From NCBI GenBank assembly GCA_028386065.3, contig JAKUCV010001642.1, positions 42,312 to 106,311 on the forward strand: DNA of 64,000 nucleotides, written 5' to 3'. Within the stretch, counting starts at the first letter, position 1; every line of letters begins with the position of its first letter. Origin of the DNA: Turnera subulata. Its lineage: Eukaryota; Streptophyta; Magnoliopsida; Malpighiales; Passifloraceae. This document shows positions 38,901 through 51,238 of the stretch, piece after piece. A program made the position numbers and the translations under genes. The notes beneath the pieces were generated by a model. That model was not told the origin of the DNA and did no database searches. It saw only the letters and a program-made list of their open reading frames with translations.

Positions 38901-41900
38901 TTTCTGAGCAGCCAATGTTTACAAAAAAATCTGAAAGCACGTGCCAGATACTTGACCAAACAAGCCTGATGCGATTCATGTTATAGTGCCTGGCATGGAA
39001 AACAAATTGAATTTAATAATCTCAAGAGCAAATAACCATCACTTAAGGCCCAAAAAGAAAGCTCCGGAAAAAACCAGGAGAGGCATGATGCTTACGCAAT
39101 TTCAACAATCTTTGTAAGGCTAAAAACTCGTGGGTCAGAGGCTGATCTCAATTCCTCCATGGACACCTTGCAAAGAGCCTTCACAAAGTCAATGATTGCC
39201 TCACTGTTCAATTTTTGGCTACGTGTGAATATGCGGTTCATTTCAGAGCTTCCAACTTGTTCTAACATGTTTAAATTGGAGACCAAATTGTTCATCTGTT
39301 CAGGTGTAACAGCCCCAGGGGCATGGCCTCCAATACCAGCACTATCATATGAACCCCTCAACACTGATGCAGCTGCATACTGCATCCTCCCAGGTCCCTT
39401 CTTTTTCAGAACAGGTAGGATATTTGACTTTGCCTGCTTTGACTTTTCAGACTCATTCTGTGGGAAAGCAAAAAACGTAGCATCTGGAGGAGCACCCTCT
39501 CCCAAGAGATGCAGATGTTCAAATCGTGAGACACAAGTCAAAATATGTTCCCAGGCTTCTTGCAAATAATTCCCATCTTCATCTGCAATTGTTACTATCG
39601 CCTATTAACAATGTAAACCCAAATCCAGTGTCAGATCACCACCAAATGGTTCCAAGGATAAATTAAAGAATGTATATTGTAGGTAATGTTGATGAATTCC
39701 TAAAGTAATAACAGTAAATGCCTGTGGTGCAAGTATTATAATTTTTTTTTTTTTGAGAATGTAAGTATTATAATAGGTGATCAGAAGCATCATCATAAAA
39801 GGATCACACAGTTCAGGATGAGCATATGCAATTAACACATGGATAAACTTACAAACACAAATCTGGAGAAACCGAACAGAAACAATCTATTCCCCTTCCA
39901 TTTGTTCATCCCATGTGAGTATCAAATTAATCTAGCCATTAACAATTTGCTTCCATACAAAAAAGAGCTAGCAACCATGTCCAGTTTTCTGTCCAATCAT
40001 ATTTTCAGATCATTGGCATAAAGTATAAAATAGTGAAGAATTGAAGGAGAGTTTCTGGATAATATTTTTACAGTTCAGAGGAACGTTTTTTGGATTTTCC
40101 ATAAAAGAAATCTCTTTAAAGATAAAATGTGATCAATAAACATACCAGCTTTTATTCTATGTGGTCAATAATGGCATCCGATGAGAATTTAACTACTTAC
40201 TTTTATGGCATCGATGTTTTTCTGCTTGATATCTGCTGGAGAGTGGAGGGAAGTAAACTTTGCTAACGAAGTCACAAAAGCATCTCTATGGGTTTTCATA
40301 GACATAACAGCGGTTACATGAATAGCCGAGCGGAAACCTTCAAGGCATAGATCTATCACCACATCATCATCACTTTGGTCAAGAGGCACACTGAAGGCAG
40401 CCAACATAGGAGCCCAGCACACCTCAATCATGAACCTAAGAATCACCACATCTGTTGCCGCATAATAAGCTGATCTACAAATTGCAAGCATTGTAGATCA
40501 TGAGAACTAAAATAAGCATTTTTTCAATACAAAATAGCAGAATTCACAAAGGAATATGACCTGTCTTTTTCCAGGAAAAAGGTACAGGTACAATGTTTAC
40601 CACACCACAGCCAGTGAACAACAAAAACAAGAGTCGTAGACCAGCAGAAACAAAACAAGAAAACAGCGATTTGCGCATCGCTAACCAGAAATAACAGAAA
40701 GAAGAAAGTAATTGATAGCACACAAAAAGGTTAAGTTCTTACTCTGATTTACGAGCTTTCTCTTTGAACTGTTCTTGCATGTGTCTAATAAGGTCATCAC
40801 TCGTTTCCATTTGATTTTCTTCACCTCGCTTACGAATCACTATATTCAGGATACTGTCCAAACCTAAAATTTTGTTGGAGTTCATAGACTGCTTTTGTTG
40901 GAGATCCAAACCATCTTCCTTCATTTTGATCTCATTTCTTGATATCCGCTCAAATAATGATCTCAGGTACTCATCTGGTAGATCTTTACCATCATCAATT
41001 CCTCTATTGTTCCTTATAAAATCTTCAGCCGACATCTGCATATCAATGAGGTGAGGATTGATCTGCCACTATCTGAAATATCTGACAAACACGAAATTTT
41101 TTAAAGTACCTTATTCTTCACCATTGGATTGTGTGCATCAGTATTGAGCATAATTACAGAATAAGCAAGGACATAGGCTGTGTCAGCACTGGTAAAGACT
41201 TTTGGATTGCATTTGCAATAGCGCTCAGCAAACTTCTCCATTATTCGATCAATCTTCTGAGCCTCACCAGGTAACCTGAAGCCTTGCAGAAAGACCCTTA
41301 TAGCTTCATCAAACTCCAAGCCTTGAAAGTCAAATGAATCCACATAGGCATGCATTACTTTCAGAGATAATTCTTCCCTTTCTCCAAGATAATCACCAAT
41401 CATAGTCTTGTTCAGACCAGATGCATTTTTAAGAAAAGCTGCTATCTCCTCTGGAGAATTCCCTACTTTATTTGCATTGATAAGAAACTCAATCCCTTTC
41501 TTAGGTTTCCTGTTAAAAAGGGATATACCTTCCTGCCACAAACTTCAAATCAGATATCTCTGACCAGCAAATAAGCAAAACAAAACAACCTGCTGTTAAT
41601 ACTCCACAACTACTTACCTGAAGTTCAAGCTTGTATGCCCGACGTTGCTCAATACTCGAAACATCAGAGCTTTCAGCAGAAGTTTCAGAATGAGAATCGG
41701 ATCCTTCAATGGGCTCATCCCCGTTCCCATTTGCTAAGGGAGGAGTTCCCAATTCAGGACTATTATCAGCCGCGTCAAATTTCTTGGCAGAATGAGGATC
41801 TGGAATGCGCAATTGTTTGTTCATCCAGTCTCCCATCGATTTCAAAACAGCCACCAAGCACTTCATAGCTTCATGTTTCATAGTTACCTCCTGTGGTGGC

Positions 41901-44337
41901 AACAGCGTAGTGACTGTACCAGGAGGGGCACCTTGTGCAGTTTTAAGAAGTCCATTGACCATTCTGAAAATAAAACAGAACTTTACCAATTGAACATGCA
42001 GTTATCATTCAATGCTACTCATAATTAGTTACCGAGAACCTGAATTCTACAAGAAAAACACCCCATACCTCTCAAATATGTTTGATGAATTGACATCACA
42101 ATCATAGTTGATAAATATATCTACCAGGATCTGTGAGTCAACACACAACTTCTCTAAAAACCGAAGAACTATCATCTTCTGTTGAAAATTAGGTTGGGAA
42201 ACATTCTCCAGCACTCGGAGAACAATCATAGGAAAAAAAACTCCTATCTCTGCTTTCAATCCAGCTCTAAACCGTGACACCAGACTAATGAAAATTGAGC
42301 AAGAAAGTTGAAAAATAATCATGAGACTTGAAGCACTGTTCTTCAACAATGAAAGGCACAAGTATTGCTTGATGGCGCCCAGGAACCTGTCCAAACAACA
42401 GCATGTTCAGCTTATCAAAAATAACTTTGAGAGACCCCTTCATCATTGTAGAAATACATACAGAAAAACATGAAATGTGTAAGAACCAATCCTAGCAATA
42501 TTTATTATATTGAGAAAGGTGATAGACATGGTGACAATTGTCAAGAAGAGCACCATGAAGACGATAATATGGCATTAGAAAAGAGGAAGACATTTTGATT
42601 TGGTTGATAAAAAACACCGAATCATCCTGTTACTTGGCCTATCTTCACCATTATAACAGTTCCAAAACAAGAAAAGGTCCGCTGACCAACTAGAGAGTAA
42701 GCAATGCATATAACATTCTGTCCAGTAACATAAGCAGCTCATGTGACCAGTAGAAACAATCCCAAGCAAAAACGAGCCTCTAAGAAGTTTCCACAGCATT
42801 TATTCATTTGAATGCAGGTTCTTATCAGAAGTCAAAGTTATAACTTCTCCAACCTAATCTCAAGCACGGAACACAGAATGATGTAAATTTAGCATTCAAG
42901 AAAATGAAAGCTGTTATCCATAATACAGAGGCAGTAATCTGGAACCACTGAATATTCCTGGTTGTGTCAATAGTATCCTATCAATGTTTCCGCATCCCTA
43001 TGCTACCTTCACAATAAGCTTAGTATAGCTAATAGTTCAGAACAGTTCAGAAAATGGTAGCTTTCATAGATTATACTCAATGTAAACTAAAAGCGGGTGC
43101 AGAATGAGAGGTAAAACCTGAAATTCTCATATCGCTATCAAGCACAAGAAACACCATACCTGTCACTAGTCCTAAACACGGCCCCAGCATTCTCCAACAA
43201 GATCTTCAACAACTCCAGAGCCACAATCTTCCCTCTCATCAACTGAGGATCAGCCAATGCCTCCTTGGGTGGCGTTTTCATGGACAGTTTACACAGTGCT
43301 CTAAACACCAAAAACGCGTCTCTCCTCAACTTGTTCCCAATCTGCACCTCCAAATCCTCGTCTCTCTCCATCTCTCCGTCCGCCAATTCACCTTTCCGCC
43401 CCTCCAGCGCCGTCTTATACATGCTAATCTCCCAATATTTTGCGTCCAACATGTCCTTATCCGTGGAATCAAGCAAATCCGTGGGATTGGTGGTCTCCAC
43501 CGTAGTTGTCTCGAACGCCCCGTCGTGCGCCCCCACCGTAACCTTACTCGGGGTGCCGGCACTCAACACCCCGTCGATGTCCTGCATGATTTTGGTGATA
43601 AAACCCTGCACGAAGATCGCCATGGACCCGTCCGCATCCGATTTCTCCACGGGCTCCATCAGCTCGGCCACCACAATCGGCTGAATCGGGACCGTGGAGG
43701 AATCGGCCTCCATCCGCCGGAAGACGATCACCAGCATCTGAATCAGCGAGGCCTTGGCGGTGGTCTGATTCACCACATTCTTACTCCCCAAGTAAATATC
43801 GTAGCACGTCCGGACTATCTGCAGCAAGCAGTCCCCGTGTATCCGCAGCGAAATCGAGGTAACCGCGGAGAGGAGCGTCTTCAGGACGAGGAGCTCGATC
43901 GCGTCGTCGCCTAGGTCGTAGCATTTGCAGACCGACTCAATGAGCCTCCCCAGCAGCTTCCCCTCGGCGCCCCCGGAGGGGTCGGCCTCGCCGCGGAGGT
44001 AGCCGTGGGCGATCAGCTTCTGGACGCAGTCGACGGCGGGATCGACGATCTTGAGGAACCCCGTGGAGCAGGCGTTGATCAGGGGGCTGAGGATGGATTC
44101 GGACTCGGCGAGGGAGTACTCGGTGGGCCCCCCGTCGTGGAGAGGGCCCGGGAGGGAGGCCTCCGGGTCGGCGGAGTCCGGAGGGGGCCGTTTGGGAGGG
44201 GAAGTGAGCTGCTCGAGGACGGATTTGCATTCGTGGCCGAGTTTGGAGTGCTTGCGCCAGGAAGCGTTCTTGATGACTCTCTCTAGGGCTGGGGCTACCA
44301 CCTGGGCTAAGCGGGAATCGGCTTCCGAAGAAGCCAT
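35990..44337 (-). CDS. BIG2: BIG-type SEC7 ARF guanine-nucleotide exchange factor (BIG2-like)
   Basis: Eleven minus-strand exons join in frame to 1774 residues: 43160-44337, 42069-42386, 41618-41963, 41110-41532, 40743-41035, 40201-40474, 39096-39601, 38668-38989, 38179-38560, 37364-38037, 35990-36598. BIG proteins load GTP on ARF GTPases at the trans-Golgi/early endosome to start coat assembly and post-Golgi traffic. The N-terminal DCB region is followed by the HUS box (YDCDVNSS, about 487-494) and an acidic Ser-rich linker. The SEC7 domain spans about 615-805, with the catalytic glutamic finger in FRLPGEAQ (E704) and [13 protein letters not shown] helical repeats fill the rest, and the protein ends [11 protein letters not shown]. 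Exon 1 is markedly more GC-rich than the others. Length and both termini fit plant BIG1-BIG4, and BIG2 is the closest by recall. Confidence 0.93.
39731..39774. repeat. Micro-insertion with 12-bp flanking repeat in a BIG intron
   Basis: AAGTATTATAAT at 39731-39742 and again at 39763-39774 flanks a poly(T) run plus GAGAATGT. On the minus strand this reads as a tiny sequence with an A-tail between target duplications, resembling an extremely 5'-truncated retroposition event in the intron between exons 6 and 7. Confidence 0.4.
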
Positions 44338-44900
44338 TCCCGAGTCAGGGGAAGGGCGAGTGAGGGGAGCGAGTCAGGGGGGAATCGGGCCTCCCTCAGA
44401 TCTGGAAGGAATGGAGGAGGAATGTTAGGGTCTGTTTGGCTGTTGGCTTGGATTGGATCGCATGAGATTTGCAGTGAGTGGAACTTAGTGAGCTGGTGAT
44501 GGTGGAAACGAAAAGAGGAAGGCTTCTCTTTTCGGAGAGACTCGACAATGCCGAGATTTAGATCGGATTTTCAGTTCTTTTTGTTTATTCCTTTTGTTAT
44601 GCTTTTGCCACTTGAAGAAATGTAAACAAATAATTAAAAAAAAAAAACATCCATGCTTTGAAATCAGTAACAGACGTGGCCGAAATTGCCCTTGTTGATT
44701 TTTCAATACGGCGTAGTTTTCGTAGTAATGATATTGAATATTATTGGTATTTTCTTCTATTTACGATAAAGTTTCCCTCATAATATTGTGGCATTTCCAT
44801 TAAATTAGTTTCATCCAAATGAGTGAAATGACATCTCACTTATATATAGTTTTTTTGGCAAAATTTCAATTCACTAACCTTAACTTTAACTCAATACCAT

Positions 44901-45743
44901 TTTGGCAATTTAACTTTTTATTGTAACAAATTAGTAACTTAACTTTCTAAAAGTAATAAATTAGGGTCTTTCTCTAACCAAGTTTTGTAAACATGTCATA
45001 GCTTATAGACTCTTTTTGTACATGCTACTGGACTCGGTATCTGTATCTTAATCTTGGCTGTACAGTTCTGTTAGGGTCTTTCCCTAACCAAGTTTTTGAA
45101 ATGAAAATTATTTGATTTTCAAAAAAAAAGTAACAAATTAGTAATTCCGTAATAACACCGTTAATAACAGTTACTATGTGCGCGTGTTTAAACTTGATTT
45201 TCTTTTTTTTCTTTTTCATGCTTTTTCCACATCTTTTTTATTTCTTTTTATTTTTTAAAAAAAAATCCTAGCTAGACGATGTTGTGATGTCGCAAGTACT
45301 AATCAAATAAAAAACAACAAAGCTGCACCCCTCCCTTATATGAATATTATAAAATAAAAAATTTTATACAAGAAAAAAATTAGAAGTAAGAGAATAATGT
45401 AGAAAATTATTATAAAAAATATAAAATCTAAATAAATAAAAAAATTATATAAAATTTTAAATTATAAAGGATAATTTTCTAGAAAAAAGTAATAATTTAT
45501 CTACCATCTTTTACTAGTAATATTATCAATTTTTTTAAAAGATAAATTAACATTATCACCTATATTATATATAATACTGATAATTTAATTAAAAATAATT
45601 AAATATATGAAAATCAAGTTTAAATACGCGCGCACCATGAGACTAGGAGTTGGTGTTAACGGTGTTATAACGGAGTTACTAATTTGTTACTTTTAAAAAG
45701 TTAAGTTACTAATTTGTTACTACAAAAAGTTAAGTTGCCAAAA
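44901..45743. mobile_element. Foldback (long inverted-repeat) element, non-coding
   Basis: The left arm starts TTTGGCAATTTAACTTTTTA and then AACAAATTAGTAACTTAACT. The reverse complement of the right end reads TTTGGCAACTTAACTTTTTG with the same following block. Further in, both arms share CCGTTATAACACCGTTAA-like sequence, GCGCG and TTTAAACTTGATTTTC. The left arm is interrupted by a retroposon. The middle (about 45210-45600) is extremely AT-rich with no ORF. Superfamily is uncertain; a Mutator-like MITE is one possibility. Confidence 0.65.
44965..45125 (+). mobile_element. Poly(A) retroposon inserted in the left foldback arm
   Basis: The ~161-bp insert ends in an A-run. It is flanked by AAAAGTAATAAATTAG (44949-44964) and AAAAGTAACAAATTAG (45126-45141), a 16-bp target duplication with one mismatch. 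The insert contains an internal direct repeat (TTAGGGTCTTTCTCTAACCA versus TTAGGGTCTTTCCCTAACCA, about 108 bp apart). The structure fits a SINE or processed transcript, but no tRNA-like promoter boxes are clear. Confidence 0.6.
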
Positions 45744-46603
45744 AAAAGTATGAAAGAAAACTGATATAGACAAAAATATGTTCATAATTAAATTACGGGA
45801 TAACAACTCCGGGAGTCCTATATCTTTTCCCCAAATCTCATTTGAGTCCTCAAAAGGAAAAACCCTATTTTGAGTTCTATAATATTCAAAAGTTACACCA
45901 TTTGAGTCTCCGTCCAATTTTTCGTCATCTTTTTGCTGACATGGCTGTTATCCTTGACTTGTCATGCACCACATCAGCTCCACACCAGAGCTTTAGAGCA
46001 TGCCACGTCAGAAACACCTATACTTTCAAGACAAATAAGAGGTTAGTGTCTAAAACCAGCCAAGAAAAGAAAAAAAGAAGAGAAGTGTGGGCACCAAAAT
46101 GCTCCTCCACTTTCCGGCAAGGGGATGAGCCACAAGGAGATGAGCCATGCCTAACAAAGAAGCACGCGGCGGCTCTCGTAGGCACGGTGGGCGCAGCATT
46201 GACGACAAGGTTCCTCAGCAGCCTCGTCGTGCATGCACTAGCTGAAGGTGGGTAGGCGCTGACCTTTGCTCCGGTTTCTCTTCCGATGAAGGTGTGTCCC
46301 AAAGTCAGTTTTGGGATCTTGATGGAGGTGGTGGGTCAGGTGCAGATCCAACCGGATCTGGGTAGATCCATCTCCTCCTCGCCTTCTCCGGCGACGGACT
46401 CCTTCTTAACGGCGGGCGCACAACATGATTTGCTTTGTTTCCTCTGGTGGTAATTTGCTGGTGGTTATGTCTTGTGTTCATGGTGGCGTGTAATGTTGGT
46501 GGTGGATGGTCTAATTGTGGATGGAGATTGGTGGTGAATCCGACGGTGGTTGAGGATGGTGGTGATGGTGCCGTGTATTGTGGATGGAGTTTTTTGTGGA
46601 TTC

Positions 46604-49422
46604 TGTAACAGCCCGGGTAAAAATTTGGATTTTTACCGGGACTGTTAAAGTCGTTACATAGTGATTTACCTTTGAATTACTCTTGGGTAATTAATTCAAG
46701 GTAAATCGGGCGTCGTTTTTCGTAACCGAGAGTTTTCCCGTGCTCGTGATTTTTCCGTGGATTTCTAGGGCCTAAGTTGGTATTTTTTCGGGTCCCGGAA
46801 TTCTCAGAAAAATCACACCGAAAAATAACTAAGGGGGTATCGGTTATTTTCTGGTCTGGACCGGACTCGCTCCATAATGCAGACAAGCTGCATTATTGGG
46901 CGTTCACAGGTTGAATAGTTAATCACAGGCTTTTAAAAAAACAGGCAGAGGAAGAGGAGAGGGAGAGAAAAAAAAGAAGAAGAGAGGAAAAAAAAAGAAG
47001 AAGAAAACATAAAAGAAAAAAAAAGAGAGAAAATAAGTCAGAAAATAAAAACGGGGGGAAAAAAAAAGGAAAAGGGGGAGGAGGAGTTGCTGCCAAGCCA
47101 TCGACCGTCACCTTCCTCCTCACCGTGCCGCCACGCTCAGCCCTTCCACCCGACAACGACGCCGAGCCAAGACGAGCAGTGAACTGGCCTCCTCGTCGCC
47201 TTGCTGCTTGTTGCTCGCGCCGCCGTCTCGAAAGCTCGTAGCAGCGCCGCCGTGAGGAGATCCAAACCCGCCGACGAGCAAGCCGCCCGGATCCTCCCTG
47301 TTTGCTGTTGCTGCCGGCGAACACCACCAGCGGATAGTCGCTTCCTCGCAGCCGTCGACGCCTGGTTTCGCTGTCCCGTGTGCATCTCGTCCGTTCGTCG
47401 CCGCCTCTGCTTCTCCCGAGGTGAGCCCGTGGGTGTGGGTGATCCGGATGAGTGAGTTGCGGGTAGGGTAGACCCGAGTTCTGGTTGGGTCGCGGGCTGA
47501 GTTGTGGGCTGGGTTTGGCCTGGGCGTGGGCTGAACCAGTTGGGCCCTAGGGGTTTGAGGTTGGGCTTAGTTTTTGGCCCAGTCCGAATTATATTTAAAT
47601 AATAAAATATATATTCCTGGAAAAAAATAATAGCTTATATAAATTATATTATCCGGAAATAATTATTCTGGAATACATATATATAATGGGTATATTACTT
47701 TGACATATAATGTATTTCTTTTTGGAAAGTAAATATGAGACAATATATTGATTTGAAAAATATATAGGTATAGATATGTTATGGAAAACATCTTTTGAAT
47801 ATATATATATAAATATATATATGATTATAATTTCTGGGAAATTATATTACGATAAATACTTTTTAGAAAGAAAAAATATGTATAATTCTTATGAAAATTA
47901 TTTTGGGAATAATTTTTGGAAATGTATATGTACGTTATCATTTTCATAAAATTATTTTAATTATATTTTCATATGATATGATAAATAATTATTTTCATGA
48001 AAAATACCTTGGAAAGGAATATCAAAATATAATACTGGAATAATACCTGGAATAGTATATATTATTCTCGACTTGGAATTAAATGGTGAATGATGAGGAT
48101 AACGGAATATAACCCGAGACGATAACCGAGTCGGCTAGCATTTTACGGTTACAATACTAGTTGTCATTTGCATGTCATTTACTGTGCAACTTATGTGTGC
48201 ATTTGTTATTTGTTATATAGGAGACGATAACGAGCAGTTGCTGTGGAACCGGCTTTGGCACCGGTTGAGGATCTTCAGAGTTAAGTAACAGGCTAAGGTG
48301 AGGTTAAGTAAATATTTATATACATCCCGTGATATCAAGTTGCTGTTTGGTTGCTATATGTGACATTTGCTGGTATGAAACTTTGTGGCTGTGTATGGTT
48401 TGTTGTGTGATGAATTAAGTTGATAATTGTTGCTGTTGATATTATCGATGATGTTGGAATTGTGGATATAAGTAAGATTATTGCTGTTGTTGACTGCAGA
48501 ATTGAGTGAGTTGAGTACCGGGGGTACTATTATGTGATGACAGTTTGGTATTGATTATTATCCAGACGAGCGGAGAGGCTGCGAGCCTGCTCGGGATAAT
48601 CAGATAATGGTTGGATGATAGAAATGTAGTAACTAGCCGAGGGAAAAGAAAATAATAAAATGGAAACACTTAGACATCTAGTAAATCACAGTTAAATGTT
48701 GGAACAGCCAGATGGTAGTCTTATTTTATGGTGCTGGGGGAGAGTGTGCTTGGGGTCTGCTCCCTGTCTGTACCGATTATTTTTTTTTAGGCGCTGGGGG
48801 AGAGTGTGCTTGGGGTCTGCTCCCTGTCTGTGCCAGTTATTACGTGGAGGTACCAGGGCGGGGTCCACGGGCTAGCTAGCTTGACTACCAGGCGACGACC
48901 ATCATTTAACTAGTGATAGGGGCCCTGATAATAAAATTAGAATAGCGTGTCTAGAATCACATGTGTGTCATTTAAGGTTCGTGAGAACCTTTGTTAATTG
49001 TTGGTGATGTGACTTGGGAATTTACGGTTGTTGTATATGTATATTTGCTTATGGGTTTTACCCGGTGGGCACTTCGGACTCACCCCTCACCTGCGGGCTT
49101 TCATCCCGTAGGTTGAGTTATTTGTGGTTCAGGTATATTGCATTCCAGACAGGCTGCGGCGTCATCCCTTGGACAGGACTCGGATCCATTAGTTGCATCA
49201 TGGGTCGCATACAGTGTCTGTGTGAGTTATTAAGTCTTCCGCTGTGCAGTTTTTGATATTATAGGGCCATTGGGCCGGTCGAGTTATTATTGTTGTTTTT
49301 ACTTTGGGCTGTTGAGCTCGAATATCTGTTGTATACACTGTATGTTGGGCTTGTTTGGGTTGGGTCGTCACAGTTCCGACACGTGTTTACTGTGTACGGT
49401 AAATACGGGTCGGGGCGTTTCA
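46604..49422 (+). repeat. Left (5') LTR
   Basis: 2819 bp, direct repeat of 51802-54619. From start to end it has a ~300-bp opening block, an A/G-rich tract (about 46940-47090), a GC-rich block (about 47090-47460), a long AT-rich block (about 47580-48050), and then mixed sequence. A splice-donor-like CCCGAGGTGAGCCC lies near 47420. It is nearly identical to the right LTR through about 47500-49100 but differs at many sites in the first ~900 bp. Confidence 0.95.
48731..48850 (+). repeat. 60-bp duplication inside the LTR
   Basis: GCTGGGGGAGAGTGTGCTTG plus GGGTCTGCTCCCTGTCTGT occurs twice at a 60-bp step (48731 and 48791), and again at the same places in the right LTR (from 53928). Confidence 0.9.
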
Positions 49423-49425
49423 TTT

Positions 49426-49440
49426 TGGTAGCGGAGCGGG
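49426..49440 (+). other. Primer-binding site (initiator-tRNA-Met-like)
   Basis: TGGTAGCGGAGCGGG starts three bases after the left LTR. It resembles the plant gypsy PBS TGGTATCAGAGC (complement of the 3' end of initiator tRNA-Met), with mismatches. Confidence 0.6.
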
Positions 49441-49535
49441 CGTTAGGTCTTGTTGGGCAGTCTTTGTGTGTTTGCTGTCCTGTTTGCATAGTTCGCTCCA
49501 TTTGTTTATTATTTGTATCATTTAGTTAGTGCGTT

Positions 49536-49583
49536 ATGGATCCAGTCAAGGGACGCCAGCTGTCGCAGAACATACACATATGA
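49536..49583 (+). pseudogene. 15-codon stub at the expected gag start
   Basis: The first plus-strand ATG after the PBS opens MDPVKGRQLSQNIHI and stops at TGA. It sits where gag should begin; no downstream gag homology is visible. Confidence 0.4.
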
Positions 49584-49699
49584 GGTAATGATGCCATAGA
49601 TAAGCGGAAATACAAATATTATTAATAATATTAATATTTTGATTGCAAGACAGAAATATTAAATTGATATTTTATATTTTTATAAAAAATAAAATACAT

Positions 49700-50380
49700 T
49701 TAACGCCTTGGAACGACATTGACCCTGAAGCTAGTGGGGTCGTTGTTGATGTTGACTTGGATGCTGTCGCTCCACGAGAACCACATGCCGCCTCTGCCGT
49801 CCTGACCAGGAAGCTCGAACCGGTTTGCTTGAGGGAACCGGAGTGGGATGAGACCATGATCATCTTCAGGCTGCCATTGGGTCTCCGTGAGAAGAACCAT
49901 GTTCGGCTTGTATTGGTTCTTCAGGTCCCTCAGGATACGCGAGAACTCCTGGGAACGCCTTGCGACCCTCTGCAGTTCCACACCAACAGTCGGGCCTTTG
50001 GCCAAGTTACTGGCAGACAAGTGACTCTGGGCATGCTCTGAGCCGTCATCGAGAGCTGGTAGTAGGTACCTTGCTCCAGGAAGTGGCAAGTGGACTCTAG
50101 GTTGAACTCCTGAAGCCTTTCGGAGATGAAGAACATGATGGAGTTGGCCGATCCGTAGTAGGAGGTCCTCAGAGTGCCATGGTCCTAGGAAGAACACCTC
50201 TTCCATCGGAGTGACGAAGAACCGCGATGAGTAGAGTTCGTCGACAAAGACCAGACGCGGCATTCTGCCGAGCTCGTTCGGTAGCTCTTCAGCACGCTCG
50301 TTGACCATGTTGTAGGCCAGTCGGTTCCTTCTGCCTAGGTTGGCACCTTCGACGAAGAAAACGGAAGATAGAGCAGGCAT
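49700..50380 (-). CDS. Antisense ORF with LINE-type endonuclease signature
   Basis: A 226-codon frame lies antisense to the LTR element. Residues about 147-210 read SRILRDLKNQYKPNMVLLTE and then GRGGMWFSWSDSIQVNI. This is the pattern seen near the N-terminus of plant LINE ORF2 endonuclease/exonuclease domains (LRDL..KPDIV.L.ET then GGxWxxW). The usual preceding motif (WNCRG) is present, but in another frame at about 49966-49980, so a frameshift appears to separate it. Residues 1-140 are unlike any family I recognise. The ORF ends soon after the signature, so no reverse transcriptase follows. It may be a captured LINE fragment fused to unknown sequence; catalytic function is doubtful. A TATA box lies 107 bases upstream. 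Confidence 0.45.
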   Translation of the reverse strand: MPALSSVFFVEGANLGRRNRLAYNMVNERAEELPNELGRMPRLVFVDELYSSRFFVTPMEEVFFLGPWHSEDLLLRIGQLHHVLHLRKASGVQPRVHLPLPGARYLLPALDDGSEHAQSHLSASNLAKGPTVGVELQRVARRSQEFSRILRDLKNQYKPNMVLLTETQWQPEDDHGLIPLRFPQANRFELPGQDGRGGMWFSWSDSIQVNINNDPTSFRVNVVPRR

Positions 50381-50486
50381 CGTGTTTGGACGAGTGGGTA
50401 TTTTGTTTTTGAGTGTTGTGGTTTTGGTTGCCTGGATGTTTTGTTTGCTTTTAATGCTTTTGATGGTTTACTCCTCACCGCTCCGT

Positions 50487-50494
50487 CTTTTATA
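50487..50494 (-). promoter_or_regulatory. TATA box for the 226-codon antisense ORF
   Basis: On the minus strand AAGAGTATAAAAGACGGAG gives a canonical TATAAAAG about 107 bases upstream of the ATG at 50380, leaving a ~75-80 base leader. Confidence 0.5.
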
Positions 50495-51238
50495 CTCTTA
50501 TGGGAAGCGTGTTTACTGTTTTCGATTTTCAAGATTTGCTTTTGAAAATTTGCCGTTGTTTCATTTATTACTTTGTTACTTTATACGTTTTTCGGGCTAC
50601 CGTGCCAGTGTTTTTCAGCTCTTTTCTAACTCACGATTTTCTGACGCCCTGGCTACCTTGGCGTTTCTTTTTATGACCTTTCTATATTTTTCTTGCATCT
50701 TTTATCACATGCATCCGTGACCGTTGAGGCTAGACTGATGGGACCATACCTCGAGTAGAGCGTATGTGCGACAAGTTTACAGCTGTTTGGACACCGTGGA
50801 GAGATGCGAGACTTGACAGACGTTTTGGCTCATGCGGAATTTGTGAACAAGTGGGTACGTTTCTTTCGAGGGACACAGGACGCTCTCGTGATCGTCACCG
50901 TGCGAGTTAACGGATATCTTTTTCACGAGGGAATCAGACGTCACCGTTAGTTGCACGTGTTACGTTTCTTGGGTTCGAAAGTGTTTACGTCCGACACGAG
51001 CACCGATCATGGAAACGTGTTTTGCTTTAACTTCTTTATATTTTGGTTTTGTTAAACGAGATTTAATTTTTAATTTATTTATATTTGATTTTATATTCAT
51101 ATTGTTGATTTTGCTTTGCTTTGAAATGTTTTAAACTTTCTGTTAGCAAGAGTTTTCATAACTTAACAAGAGTCTTGATTTTAAAAGGAAACTTATTTTA
51201 TTTATTTCATAATAGTTTTACAACTGAGAAGAAGTACT

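Noticed and set aside
43265..44428. Several plus-strand and alternate minus frames of 78-139 codons
   Set aside because: Shadows of the GC-rich first exon of the BIG gene; no independent coding signal.
47137..47455. Cys/Arg-rich open frames in the GC-rich block of the LTRs
   Set aside because: Present in both LTRs, but frames arise from GC-rich composition on both strands; no known retroelement protein matches.
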